Positions 1-6,306 of a stretch of DNA of 7,457 nt are shown here, piece after piece. Where the stretch lies: contig JADGFH010000269.1 of the NCBI GenBank assembly GCA_016743925.1, positions 1-7,457 on the forward strand, in the 5' to 3' direction. Origin of the DNA: Labilibaculum sp. Its GTDB lineage: Bacteria; Bacteroidota; Bacteroidia; Bacteroidales; Marinifilaceae. A program made the translations under genes and the position numbers. Positions within the stretch are counted from its first letter, which is position 1; each line of letters opens with the position of its first letter. Under the pieces are notes generated by a model. The model was given only the letters and a program-made list of their open reading frames with translations, was not told the DNA's origin and searched no databases.

Positions 1-792
1 GAAAATGTAGCCATGGTTAATGCTACCTATTATCCGACCCTTGATATTGGTACAGCAGTCAGTTTTCCTCAGAATTTGGCTTGGGCATTGCGTAAAGGAG
101 CTAATCATCTTACGCATGATGTTAATTTGTGGTTAATTGATTTTCAAAAATCAAAAGAATATAAGAGTATATATCGTCGATATTTTAGAAGTAGTAGAAT
201 TGAGGAAATGTTGCAAAGTGAATATTTTACTGTAAAAAGTGGTAAAATTTCCGAATACGATGACTTGTTGAAAGAAAAGGCAAAAATTGTGAATTGGGAT
301 TGGAGATTACTCTCTGCACTTGTTTCGCAGGAATCTAACTTTGATCCTAAAGCACGCTCGTGGGTTGGTGCATTTGGTTTAATGCAATTAATGCCTGAAA
401 CGGCATACAGATACGATGTTGATTCTCTCTCTTCTGCGATTGATAATGTTGAGGCTGGAGTAAAGCATTTAAAATATCTAGAAAATAGACTAGAGGAAAC
501 ATTAGATGACAAAACGGATCGATTAAAATTCTTGCTTGCTTCTTATAATGTTGGATTAGGACATGTCTTAGATGCCAGAAGATTGGCTGAAAAAAATGGA
601 AAAAATCCTGATCAATGGAAAGGAAGTGTAGATTATTATCTTTTGAATAAATCTAAACCGGAATTTTTTAATGATCCTGTAGTTAAATACGGTTACTGTA
701 GAGGTGCTGAGCCTTACCAATATGTGATTAAAATATTAGAACGATACAATCATTATCAGAATATTGTTTTACTTGATGAAACCAGCTCGTAA
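1..792 (+). CDS. mltF: MltF-like membrane-bound lytic murein transglycosylase, 3' part (5' end outside window)
   Basis: This is the C-terminal 263 residues of a peptidoglycan-cleaving lytic transglycosylase. The frame is open to the left edge, so the ATG at 13 is internal and not a start. Residues 1 to about 65 (numbered from base 1) resemble the end of the periplasmic solute-binding-like domain that precedes the catalytic domain in MltF. Residues about 85-255 form the family 1 lysozyme-like SLT domain: catalytic Glu111 in the QESNFDP motif, the GLMQLMPET motif at 126-134, and ASYNVGLGHV at 180-189. MltF enzymes cut the MurNAc-GlcNAc bond to give 1,6-anhydro ends and act in the periplasm, usually anchored to the outer membrane. 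The anchor would be in the missing N-terminus. The stop lies inside the 3' end of the convergent Nudix gene. The SLT assignment is firm; the MltF subfamily is inferred from the domain order. Confidence 0.9.
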   Translation, partial: ENVAMVNATYYPTLDIGTAVSFPQNLAWALRKGANHLTHDVNLWLIDFQKSKEYKSIYRRYFRSSRIEEMLQSEYFTVKSGKISEYDDLLKEKAKIVNWDWRLLSALVSQESNFDPKARSWVGAFGLMQLMPETAYRYDVDSLSSAIDNVEAGVKHLKYLENRLEETLDDKTDRLKFLLASYNVGLGHVLDARRLAEKNGKNPDQWKGSVDYYLLNKSKPEFFNDPVVKYGYCRGAEPYQYVIKILERYNHYQNIVLLDETSS

Positions 793-1428
793 AAATATTT
801 CTCTTAATTCGGCAAGTATCATGGCCGTTGCTCCCCATACTTTATGGCCTTTGGCATTAAAATAAGGAGCGAGAATATTAAAATCATTCTTTTTAATCGT
901 GTATTCACTAATATTTTCTTCTGAAAATAATTGCGAAATAGGCATTTCTATAATTTCTTCAACCTCAAATTCACTCAACTTGAATTCTGGTCTTTTTTCA
1001 CAATAGCCTAAAACCGGTAAAACCATAAAATTGCTTACAGGAATATAAAGTTCTGTTAAGAAACCAAGTATTTTTATTTTTTTGCATTCAACACCTAGTT
1101 CTTCGTTGGTTTCACGAATGGCTGTAATAGTTCTATTTTCATCACTTTCTTCGTACTTACCACCTGGTAAACTTATCTGCCCACTGTGACTTGTATTGCC
1201 AGTAGTTCGTTTTATAAAAGGAATATACAATTGACCATTTTTTGGGTAGAATAGAAGTAAAACGCTGCTGTCTCTCGCAATAGAAGGATCGCTGGTTTTT
1301 AATGCATGATCTCGAATGGATGGTGACATTACTTTTTGAGCATCAAAACCGGGTAAACCATTGTTAAGCTCTGTATTTAATGTTTGGGTAAATTGTTCGA
1401 GATCAAATGTTGTTTCTAATATACTCAT
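769..1428 (-). CDS. Nudix hydrolase, CoA pyrophosphatase (NudL-like)
   Basis: A complete 219-residue Nudix protein, near the usual length of the NudL/CoA pyrophosphatase branch. That family hydrolyses coenzyme A and its derivatives to 3',5'-ADP and 4'-phosphopantetheine in the cytoplasm. The Nudix box runs from GG at 89-90 to RETNEELGV at 105-113, with metal-binding Glu106, Glu109 and Glu110. The Gly-to-Arg spacing is slightly longer than in the canonical box, as in NudL proteins. The preceding stretch HSGQISLPGG (81-90) corresponds to the HAGQvaFPGG signature of this branch. A conserved KVWGATA motif lies near the C-terminus (196-202). No signal peptide or membrane segment is visible. The ATG at 1428 has no strong Shine-Dalgarno. 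A terminator separates the gene from the upstream gatD, so it probably has its own promoter. Its last 24 bases overlap the transglycosylase gene tail to tail. The exact substrate is inferred from the family. Confidence 0.88.
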   Translation of the reverse strand: MSILETTFDLEQFTQTLNTELNNGLPGFDAQKVMSPSIRDHALKTSDPSIARDSSVLLLFYPKNGQLYIPFIKRTTGNTSHSGQISLPGGKYEESDENRTITAIRETNEELGVECKKIKILGFLTELYIPVSNFMVLPVLGYCEKRPEFKLSEFEVEEIIEMPISQLFSEENISEYTIKKNDFNILAPYFNAKGHKVWGATAMILAELREIFLRAGFIK

Positions 1429-1451
1429 AAAGACTTTTTTCTAATCGTACT

Positions 1452-1459
1452 TAAAGATA
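1452..1459 (-). promoter_or_regulatory. Possible Bacteroidota-type -7 element for the Nudix gene
   Basis: On the - strand this reads TATCTTTA, seven of eight positions of the Bacteroidota -7 consensus TAnnTTTG, and it lies 23 nt upstream of the Nudix ATG. A TTTC at 1483-1486 could be a degraded -33 element, but the 23-nt spacer is long. The position between the gatD terminator and the Nudix start fits a promoter. The motif is short and AT-rich, so chance is a real possibility. Confidence 0.22.
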
Positions 1460-1510
1460 AGAATAAAGTTACCTCTTGATGTGAAAATAATATTAATCTT
1501 TTATTTTTAT

Positions 1511-1541
1511 AAATAGAAAACCCCAGCGTTAACTGGGATTT
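1511..1541 (-). terminator. Intrinsic terminator of the gatED operon
   Basis: Seven nt after the gatD stop, the - strand has the stem CCCAG / CTGGG (1533-1537 with 1522-1526) around a 6-nt loop. It is flanked by AAA on the 5' side and followed by GTTTTCTATTT as a T-rich tail. The position and polarity fit rho-independent termination of gatD and separate it from the Nudix gene downstream. Confidence 0.75.
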
Positions 1542-1544
1542 AGT

Positions 1545-2927
1545 TTACTTTCTGAAGTTTTTTACAAATTGTTCCACTTCTGGAACACCTCCTTGGTAAA
1601 GGAGATAGCCATTGTAAGGTTCTCTTTTTGTTATTTCGTCGTTAATTGAATGTTGCATTAAATCAATTACTTCCTGATGGTCTGAAGTTTGACCAAGAGT
1701 CCAACCTAATTTAACATAGGCGGCTTCGGGAAGCATATTGTCAAGAGGAATTACACCCATAGATAATAAATCTCTCCCCGTATCATATACAAACATATGA
1801 GTGTATCCCCAAAGGGTTTGGACTGTCATGAATATATTAACACCTTTTTCTATAGCACGTTTAATTGCTGGATATACTGGTTTATTAACATGACCAAGTC
1901 CTGTTCCAGCGATTATAATTCCTTTGTAACCACAATCAACAAGAGCATCAATAATGTCTGGTTGCATATTAGGATAATAATAAAGAATTGTAACTTTTTC
2001 TTCGAAGTAGGGTAGGATTTTTACATTTCGATCTTTTCTACGATGATTGTACTTCTTTTTAATCGCTTTAACGCCCTTTCTTGTAACTGTGGCTAAAGGA
2101 GTATCTCCAAGAGTCCTGAAGGTAGAGCGGTAACTAGAGTGCATTTTACGAACCCTTGTTCCTCGATGTAAGAATCCATATTCATCAGATGTTGGTCCAA
2201 ACATACATACCATAACTTCTGCGATGTCGCCATGACCCGCAGCAACAGCCGAATGCATTAAATTTAATGCTGCATCGGATGAAGGACGGTCTGAAGATCG
2301 TTGAGATCCTACTAATACAATAGGAACTGGAGAGTCTTGTACCATATAGGTTAGTGCTGCTGCTGTATGATGCAAAGTATCGGTTCCATGCGCAATTATA
2401 ATTCCATCTATGCCTTTTTCAATTTCTTTACCAATTGCAATTGCTAATGAAATGTACTGTTTTGGTCCCATATTTTCGCTGAATACAGCAAATACTTTTT
2501 CTGTGCTTAAATTACAGATATCAGCTAATTCGGGAACAGAACCATATAGTTCTCCAGGTGAAAAGGCCGGAATTACTGCTCCTGTTCTATAATCTAAACG
2601 AGATGCAATTGTTCCACCTGTTCCAAATAATTTAACTGCTGGTTGACCTTCCGTAAAGGGAAATTCTTTTTCAGGAACTTTGTAATTGGCTTTTTTATAG
2701 CCAGTTTCCTTCATTACTGTTATCGTTGAAACATTTATTCCTATGTTGTATCCTGTAATTATTTTTACAACGATATGCTTATCATCATCATTTTCAGCAC
2801 GTGGAAGTATTGTTCCGTCAAATTCACCTCTTGTAGTAACAATATGTGTTTTTCCCCAAACTCGTACATTGTATTTTTTTAGCGTTTCCAGAGCCATCCC
2901 TTTGTATCCTTGAAATATATCTTCCAT
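1545..2927 (-). CDS. gatD: Glutamyl-tRNA(Gln) amidotransferase subunit D (archaeal-type GatD)
   Basis: A 460-residue protein matching GatD, the glutaminase subunit of the GatDE amidotransferase. Residues about 1-85 form the GatD-specific N-terminal beta domain (GYNIGINVSTITVMKE at 59-74), which plain asparaginases lack. Residues about 95-430 are the L-asparaginase-like domain. Catalytic residues by motif: Thr106 in FGTGGTIAS, Thr182 and Asp183 in HGTDT, and Lys261 in RVRKMHSS. These correspond to the Thr/Thr/Asp/Lys set known for archaeal GatD. The C-terminal motifs YDTGRDLLSMGVI (381-393) and DNMLPEAAYVKL (396-407) are also GatD-like. In the known enzyme GatD releases ammonia from glutamine and channels it to GatE. 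The start is supported by the TAATG overlap with the gatE stop, suggesting translational coupling. A lysine/arginine-rich stretch lies at 284-303. The family call is very secure; what is odd is finding it in apparently bacterial DNA. Confidence 0.95.
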   Translation of the reverse strand: MEDIFQGYKGMALETLKKYNVRVWGKTHIVTTRGEFDGTILPRAENDDDKHIVVKIITGYNIGINVSTITVMKETGYKKANYKVPEKEFPFTEGQPAVKLFGTGGTIASRLDYRTGAVIPAFSPGELYGSVPELADICNLSTEKVFAVFSENMGPKQYISLAIAIGKEIEKGIDGIIIAHGTDTLHHTAAALTYMVQDSPVPIVLVGSQRSSDRPSSDAALNLMHSAVAAGHGDIAEVMVCMFGPTSDEYGFLHRGTRVRKMHSSYRSTFRTLGDTPLATVTRKGVKAIKKKYNHRRKDRNVKILPYFEEKVTILYYYPNMQPDIIDALVDCGYKGIIIAGTGLGHVNKPVYPAIKRAIEKGVNIFMTVQTLWGYTHMFVYDTGRDLLSMGVIPLDNMLPEAAYVKLGWTLGQTSDHQEVIDLMQHSINDEITKREPYNGYLLYQGGVPEVEQFVKNFRK

Positions 2928-4900
2928 TACTTCAATTTTTTGTCAATGTTTTCTCTTAATTCTCTTAATTCAATATTACCAATTGCTTGACGGTGTAATT
3001 GCCCCATTATCCAATGAGCAGCATTTTCCATGTTTTCATCGGAATGCAGATCCTTGAACTTTTCTTGTAAAAAATCGATTGGAGCAATTAATTCAGCCAT
3101 GCTTCTTTTCTTGAATTTTAGGCTGGTAAGCATGGATTGAAAATCCATACTAGGATGTTGGTAAAGAATAGGAAATAGATATCTCGCTATGTTTGGATGT
3201 AATTCTTGTTCAGAAATAAATTTAAAAAGGGCGATTAATTTTCGGTAATTAAATTCGGCATGTGCTTTGTTTTTGCCGATAATATTTTTGTAGGTGTGTC
3301 CAAAGAATATAGCGGTACTTTTAGGATTAAACTTAAATCGATCGCATATTTCTTTAATAATTGGGTATAAATCTTTACTGAAAATAAAATGATAGGTGTC
3401 AACTGGAACTCCCCATTTATTCATTTGTGCTATTCTGTCAAAAATATCATTAGGTAGATTTTTTCCAAGTTCTGCAATGTACTCATCAGATAATGGAATT
3501 GGTGCAGAATCAGTATCAGGATACATTCGATCGGCACCTGGAAGAACTCTTTCAAAAATAGTAGTTCCGTCACTAAATGATTTTCGTGTCTCGTTAGGAA
3601 CGCCATCAAAAATCATTTTACAACGTTTGTCGATTGCCTCAATTGCAGTTGGAATATCGTCTTTTTCACCCCAAATAATTAATTGTGCATCATTTGATTT
3701 TGCATTTAACTTTTTGCGTATTGATTCTAAATCTTGCTTTGAAAGCAATTCTTCCTCTTGTTCAGAATGAACAATATTCGGATTCTCAATACATGCAATT
3801 ACTTTTAATCGCTGGGCTAACTCATCAGAAAAATTTTGATTTGGTTGTGTGAAATGAGATAAAATACATTTAAATTCAGGAAGGTTGATTGCAATAATTT
3901 GTAAGTTTTTTTCTTTGCATTCGGCTAATGGCGGATAGGTAAATTTGTATTCTAGATATTCAAGCTCTTCTGTTTTAATTTTCCAATCTTCTTTTTGAAT
4001 TCTTTCAGTAAGGATCTCCTTGATGTGTAATAAAGCCCATTGTCGGAAAGCTTCGTTATGAGAAAGTTCTGGAATCCATTTGTTGTGGGCAACGCCTTTT
4101 ATTTCTACTCTTGATCCACCTTTACAGCTAACGTTAACATCTTCTCGACCTGCTCCCATTCCTGTTCTTACGAGCCCTGTGCTTCTATTTAAGAATCGGA
4201 TGTATTCTGCAGCTTCTCTTAATTCGTCAGGTGTATTTAACTCTGGAGCAGTTACGGTTTCAATTAGAGGAGTTCCTAGCCTGTCGGTCTTGTAATAACG
4301 CTCGTGTCCAATATCAGAAATTTCTCGGCAAGAGTCTTCTTCAATACTTAACTGTATTAAATTAACTTTTTTGTTACTAAGTTGAATTTGACCATTTACG
4401 CCTAAAATAGCCGTTCGTTGAAAACCTGTTGGAATACTGCCATCTAAATATTGTTTCCTGGTAATATGAACTTCACCAACAATATTTAATTTGCACAAGA
4501 GAGATATTCTTAGGGCAATTCCGAGTGCTTCAGGGTTTATTTTAAAGGGTGGTGTATCATCAACTTCATATGTACAAGCAGTTTCATTATTAATTTGGTA
4601 GGTGATGTTTTTTCGAGTCTTGAACTCCATTAATGCTGTGCCATCATAACCTCCAAGTTCACTCATGGCAGGCCGCATGTGTCTGATTAATTCTGCATCA
4701 TAAGCGTCATTCTTGTGAAAAACACCACTTGGGCAATGGCAAAATAGCTTCTCTTTAGTGTCAAGTTGCTGATGAACTTCCAATCCAGACATGAAACCAA
4801 TGCGAAGATAATCTTCTACTGTGGCTTTTTTTCGGGGGACATAACCAATTGTTTTCTTAGTCTGTTGATAGTTCTTTTTAGGTGCGAATTTCGTATTCAT
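2927..4900 (-). CDS. gatE: Glutamyl-tRNA(Gln) amidotransferase subunit E (archaeal-type GatE)
   Basis: A 657-residue GatB/GatE-family protein with GatE architecture. The catalytic cradle covers about 35-320: GLEVHQQL at 39-46 (putative metal ligands Glu41 and His43), FCHCP at 53-57, DGSIPTGFQRTA at 153-164, IEEDS at 186-190 and PLIETVTAPE at 211-220. An AspRS-like GAD insertion at about 325-440, absent from GatB, is followed by GVPNETRKSFSDGTT (433-447) and LPGADRMYPDTDSAPI (453-468). The helical, YqeY-like tail ends with MGQLHRQAIGNIELRELRE at 632-650. GatE phosphorylates the glutamate on misacylated Glu-tRNA(Gln) with ATP and amidates it with ammonia from GatD. The first 30 or so residues are a basic extension that archaeal proteins, as I recall them, lack. 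The 250-254 segment reads AGRED where archaeal GatE typically has TIRQD. It is the first gene of the operon, and its stop shares one base with the gatD start. Confidence 0.94.
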   Translation of the reverse strand: MNTKFAPKKNYQQTKKTIGYVPRKKATVEDYLRIGFMSGLEVHQQLDTKEKLFCHCPSGVFHKNDAYDAELIRHMRPAMSELGGYDGTALMEFKTRKNITYQINNETACTYEVDDTPPFKINPEALGIALRISLLCKLNIVGEVHITRKQYLDGSIPTGFQRTAILGVNGQIQLSNKKVNLIQLSIEEDSCREISDIGHERYYKTDRLGTPLIETVTAPELNTPDELREAAEYIRFLNRSTGLVRTGMGAGREDVNVSCKGGSRVEIKGVAHNKWIPELSHNEAFRQWALLHIKEILTERIQKEDWKIKTEELEYLEYKFTYPPLAECKEKNLQIIAINLPEFKCILSHFTQPNQNFSDELAQRLKVIACIENPNIVHSEQEEELLSKQDLESIRKKLNAKSNDAQLIIWGEKDDIPTAIEAIDKRCKMIFDGVPNETRKSFSDGTTIFERVLPGADRMYPDTDSAPIPLSDEYIAELGKNLPNDIFDRIAQMNKWGVPVDTYHFIFSKDLYPIIKEICDRFKFNPKSTAIFFGHTYKNIIGKNKAHAEFNYRKLIALFKFISEQELHPNIARYLFPILYQHPSMDFQSMLTSLKFKKRSMAELIAPIDFLQEKFKDLHSDENMENAAHWIMGQLHRQAIGNIELRELRENIDKKLK

Positions 4901-4908
4901 TGGGTTTT

Positions 4909-4922
4909 GGGTTTTAGAACCC
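4909..4922 (-). promoter_or_regulatory. Small hairpin in the gatE leader, just before the start codon
   Basis: On the - strand, GGGTT CTAA AACCC forms a 5-bp stem with a 4-nt loop, ending 8 nt before the gatE ATG. A second AACCC copy follows at 4902-4906, so the GGGTT strand has two possible partners. A T-run lies before the stem and none follows it, so it does not look like a terminator. An effect on translation initiation is possible, but only the pairing is seen. Confidence 0.3.
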
Positions 4923-4954
4923 CAAAAAATACTAATTACCTGCTTGTTAAGAAA
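4923..4954 (-). promoter_or_regulatory. Possible gatED promoter
   Basis: The - strand has TTTC (4951-4954), then 19 nt, then TATTTTTTG (4923-4931). This resembles the Bacteroidota TTTG / TAnnTTTG pair with one mismatch in the -33 box and one extra base in the -7 box. It lies about 22 nt upstream of the gatE start in the 100-nt gap after the DUF2059 gene. The match is imperfect. Confidence 0.25.
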
Positions 4955-4969
4955 TGATTTAATTCATAT

Positions 4970-4996
4970 TTACTCTTTAATTGATCCCTTGAGTAA
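4970..4996 (-). repeat. Inverted repeat after the DUF2059 gene, possible weak terminator
   Basis: TTACTC (4970-4975) and GAGTAA (4991-4996) are a perfect 6-bp inverted repeat with a 15-nt spacer, starting 4 nt after the DUF2059 stop. No T-tract follows on the - strand, so it is at best a weak terminator or a 3'-end stabilising hairpin. Read-through into gatE cannot be excluded. Confidence 0.3.
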
Positions 4997-5000
4997 TTAT

Positions 5001-5474
5001 TTATGGTGTAAATGGCAATCTGATTTTAAATCCTTTACTTTTAATATCAGCTTTTATTTTTTCGCCAATTGATTGTCCCCAAGACATTCCTGCCTGCATG
5101 CTTTCGGTGGTTATTTTTGGTAATTTTTGAGCAATTCTTTTTCCAGCAACCGATTCGTAAAAATCAATCATTGCCAATACATCATCGTGAGAAAGATTCT
5201 GTCTGTAAATTGGAAGAAGCATTTTAATTAAATCATCAACAGAAGTATTTACAAATTCAGTTTCGGCTTTATCCCAATATTCAGTAGGAACATCAGATTC
5301 ATGTTGCCTCAGCTGAACAATCATGGTTTTAATAGATTTTTGATAACTAGCTTGCGATCCGTTAATCTGAAAAAGGTATTTCAAATCTTCTTCGAATTTA
5401 TTTGAATCTTGTCCTGCAGTTGCAAATGTAGATGCTGAGAGGATTAAAACGAAGAGTAATACTATATTTTTCAT
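5001..5474 (-). CDS. Secreted DUF2059-family protein
   Basis: A 157-residue protein of unknown function. Residues 1-20 form a Sec signal peptide with a hydrophobic core (IVLLFVLILSAS) and a likely signal peptidase I site after Ala-Thr-Ala at 18-20. There is no lipobox cysteine, so it should be soluble in the periplasm. The mature part is helical. Residues about 80-135 match the DUF2059 pattern: a leucine-rich helix ending in PIYRQNLSHDDVLAMIDFYESVAGKRI, here at 88-114, then a KLPKITTESMQ helix. It starts 25 nt after the beta-lactamase stop on the same strand and is probably the last gene of that transcript. No catalytic residues are recognisable. The domain call is from motif memory and is fairly confident; the function is unknown. 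Confidence 0.8.
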   Translation of the reverse strand: MKNIVLLFVLILSASTFATAGQDSNKFEEDLKYLFQINGSQASYQKSIKTMIVQLRQHESDVPTEYWDKAETEFVNTSVDDLIKMLLPIYRQNLSHDDVLAMIDFYESVAGKRIAQKLPKITTESMQAGMSWGQSIGEKIKADIKSKGFKIRLPFTP

Positions 5475-5499
5475 AGGCTTTAATTTGCTGAAATTTCTG

Positions 5500-6300
5500 T
5501 TATTTAGTTAACTGAAGTAGCTTAAATATTTTAGATACAATGATTTTTCGTTTGGAAGCATCAGCCTTATTTTTAATATCCATATTAATGGTAAAAAAAT
5601 AAACATTATCTTCTTTTTCAAAATAACCAATATACCATCCAATTTGTTTATTGATTCGCATTGCCCATCCTGTTTTTGCATGAATGGAATAATCAGGAGT
5701 TTTGTCAACAATCATTATATTTTTAACAATTTCTTGATTTTTCTTTGAAAAAGGAAGTTCGTTTAAGTACAATTTTTGTAAAAAATCAATTTGTTGATTT
5801 GGACTAATTCGAATGTCACCATTTAGCCAGAAATAATCTATTTTTCCACCAATATTTTGATTTCCATATTTAGCTGCATTTACCCAATATTGCATTTTCT
5901 CTTTACCAATTCGGCGAGCTAATTCCTGATAGAACCAAACAACAGAATATTTTATTCCTGATTTTAGATTATAATCTTGATTCCATTCTTTCACAAATCG
6001 CTTTTTTCCATCCCATGTGATAATTTCATTTTCATCTTTAATTACTCCTGTTTCTAGGGCAATCATCGAGTTGATAATCTTGAAAGTAGAAGCGGGGAGA
6101 AAGGTTGAATCTAATCTTGCTGAATTGTAGGTGAGTTTTTTGTCTGCCTTAAAATCGCAGATGACAAAACAGCCATCAGCATTTTCTGATTTGAAAATAC
6201 TTTCCAAATCGGAAGATGAAAAATCTTCAAGAATAGATTCTGAATTAAGAGTACAGGAGGAAAGTAAACCTAAAAATAATAGAAAGAGAATTGATTTCAT
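5500..6300 (-). CDS. Class D (OXA-type) beta-lactamase, predicted lipoprotein
   Basis: A 266-residue serine beta-lactamase of class D. All family motifs are present and correctly spaced: STFK at 71-74 (nucleophile Ser71 and the lysine that is carbamylated), SVV at 119-121, YGN at 145-147, Trp158 in YFWL (equivalent to the tryptophan that stabilises the carbamylated lysine), KTG at 209-211 and GWYIG at 221-225. Arg251 is a candidate substrate-carboxylate ligand. The N-terminus is a lipoprotein signal with lipobox LSSC, so Cys16 is probably lipidated and the enzyme membrane-anchored. The known reaction is hydrolysis of the beta-lactam ring; which drugs it accepts cannot be read from sequence. 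It lies 6 nt after the CPBP gene and 25 nt before the DUF2059 gene, so co-transcription is likely. No mobile element is nearby, which favours an intrinsic gene. The complete motif set argues against a BlaR-type sensor domain. Confidence 0.92.
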   Translation of the reverse strand: MKSILFLLFLGLLSSCTLNSESILEDFSSSDLESIFKSENADGCFVICDFKADKKLTYNSARLDSTFLPASTFKIINSMIALETGVIKDENEIITWDGKKRFVKEWNQDYNLKSGIKYSVVWFYQELARRIGKEKMQYWVNAAKYGNQNIGGKIDYFWLNGDIRISPNQQIDFLQKLYLNELPFSKKNQEIVKNIMIVDKTPDYSIHAKTGWAMRINKQIGWYIGYFEKEDNVYFFTINMDIKNKADASKRKIIVSKIFKLLQLTK

Positions 6301-6306
6301 TTGAAG

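Noticed and set aside
144..512. Open frame of 122 codons on the - strand.
   Set aside because: It lies wholly inside the lytic transglycosylase gene, has no recognisable domain, and is a shadow frame.
1545..2927. Call the 460-residue protein a plain L-asparaginase.
   Set aside because: It has the GatD-specific N-terminal domain, GatD-type C-terminal motifs, and a directly coupled gatE gene.
2948..2970. Direct repeat of TCTCTTAAT.
   Set aside because: It encodes the repeated Leu-Arg-Glu in the GatE C-terminal helix and needs no other explanation.
3396..3770. Open frame of 124 codons on the + strand.
   Set aside because: It is antisense to the conserved middle of gatE and has low-complexity, Ser-rich content without a domain; a shadow frame.
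2927..4900. Call the 657-residue protein GatB of GatCAB.
   Set aside because: It is much longer than GatB, contains the GAD insertion with the GVPNETRK and LPGADRMYPDTD motifs of GatE, and has no gatA or gatC beside it.
5500..6300. BlaR1/MecR1-type penicillin sensor instead of an enzyme.
   Set aside because: The protein is a free lipoprotein without the fused M56 protease part and keeps the Trp that stabilises the carbamylated lysine, so a hydrolase is more likely.
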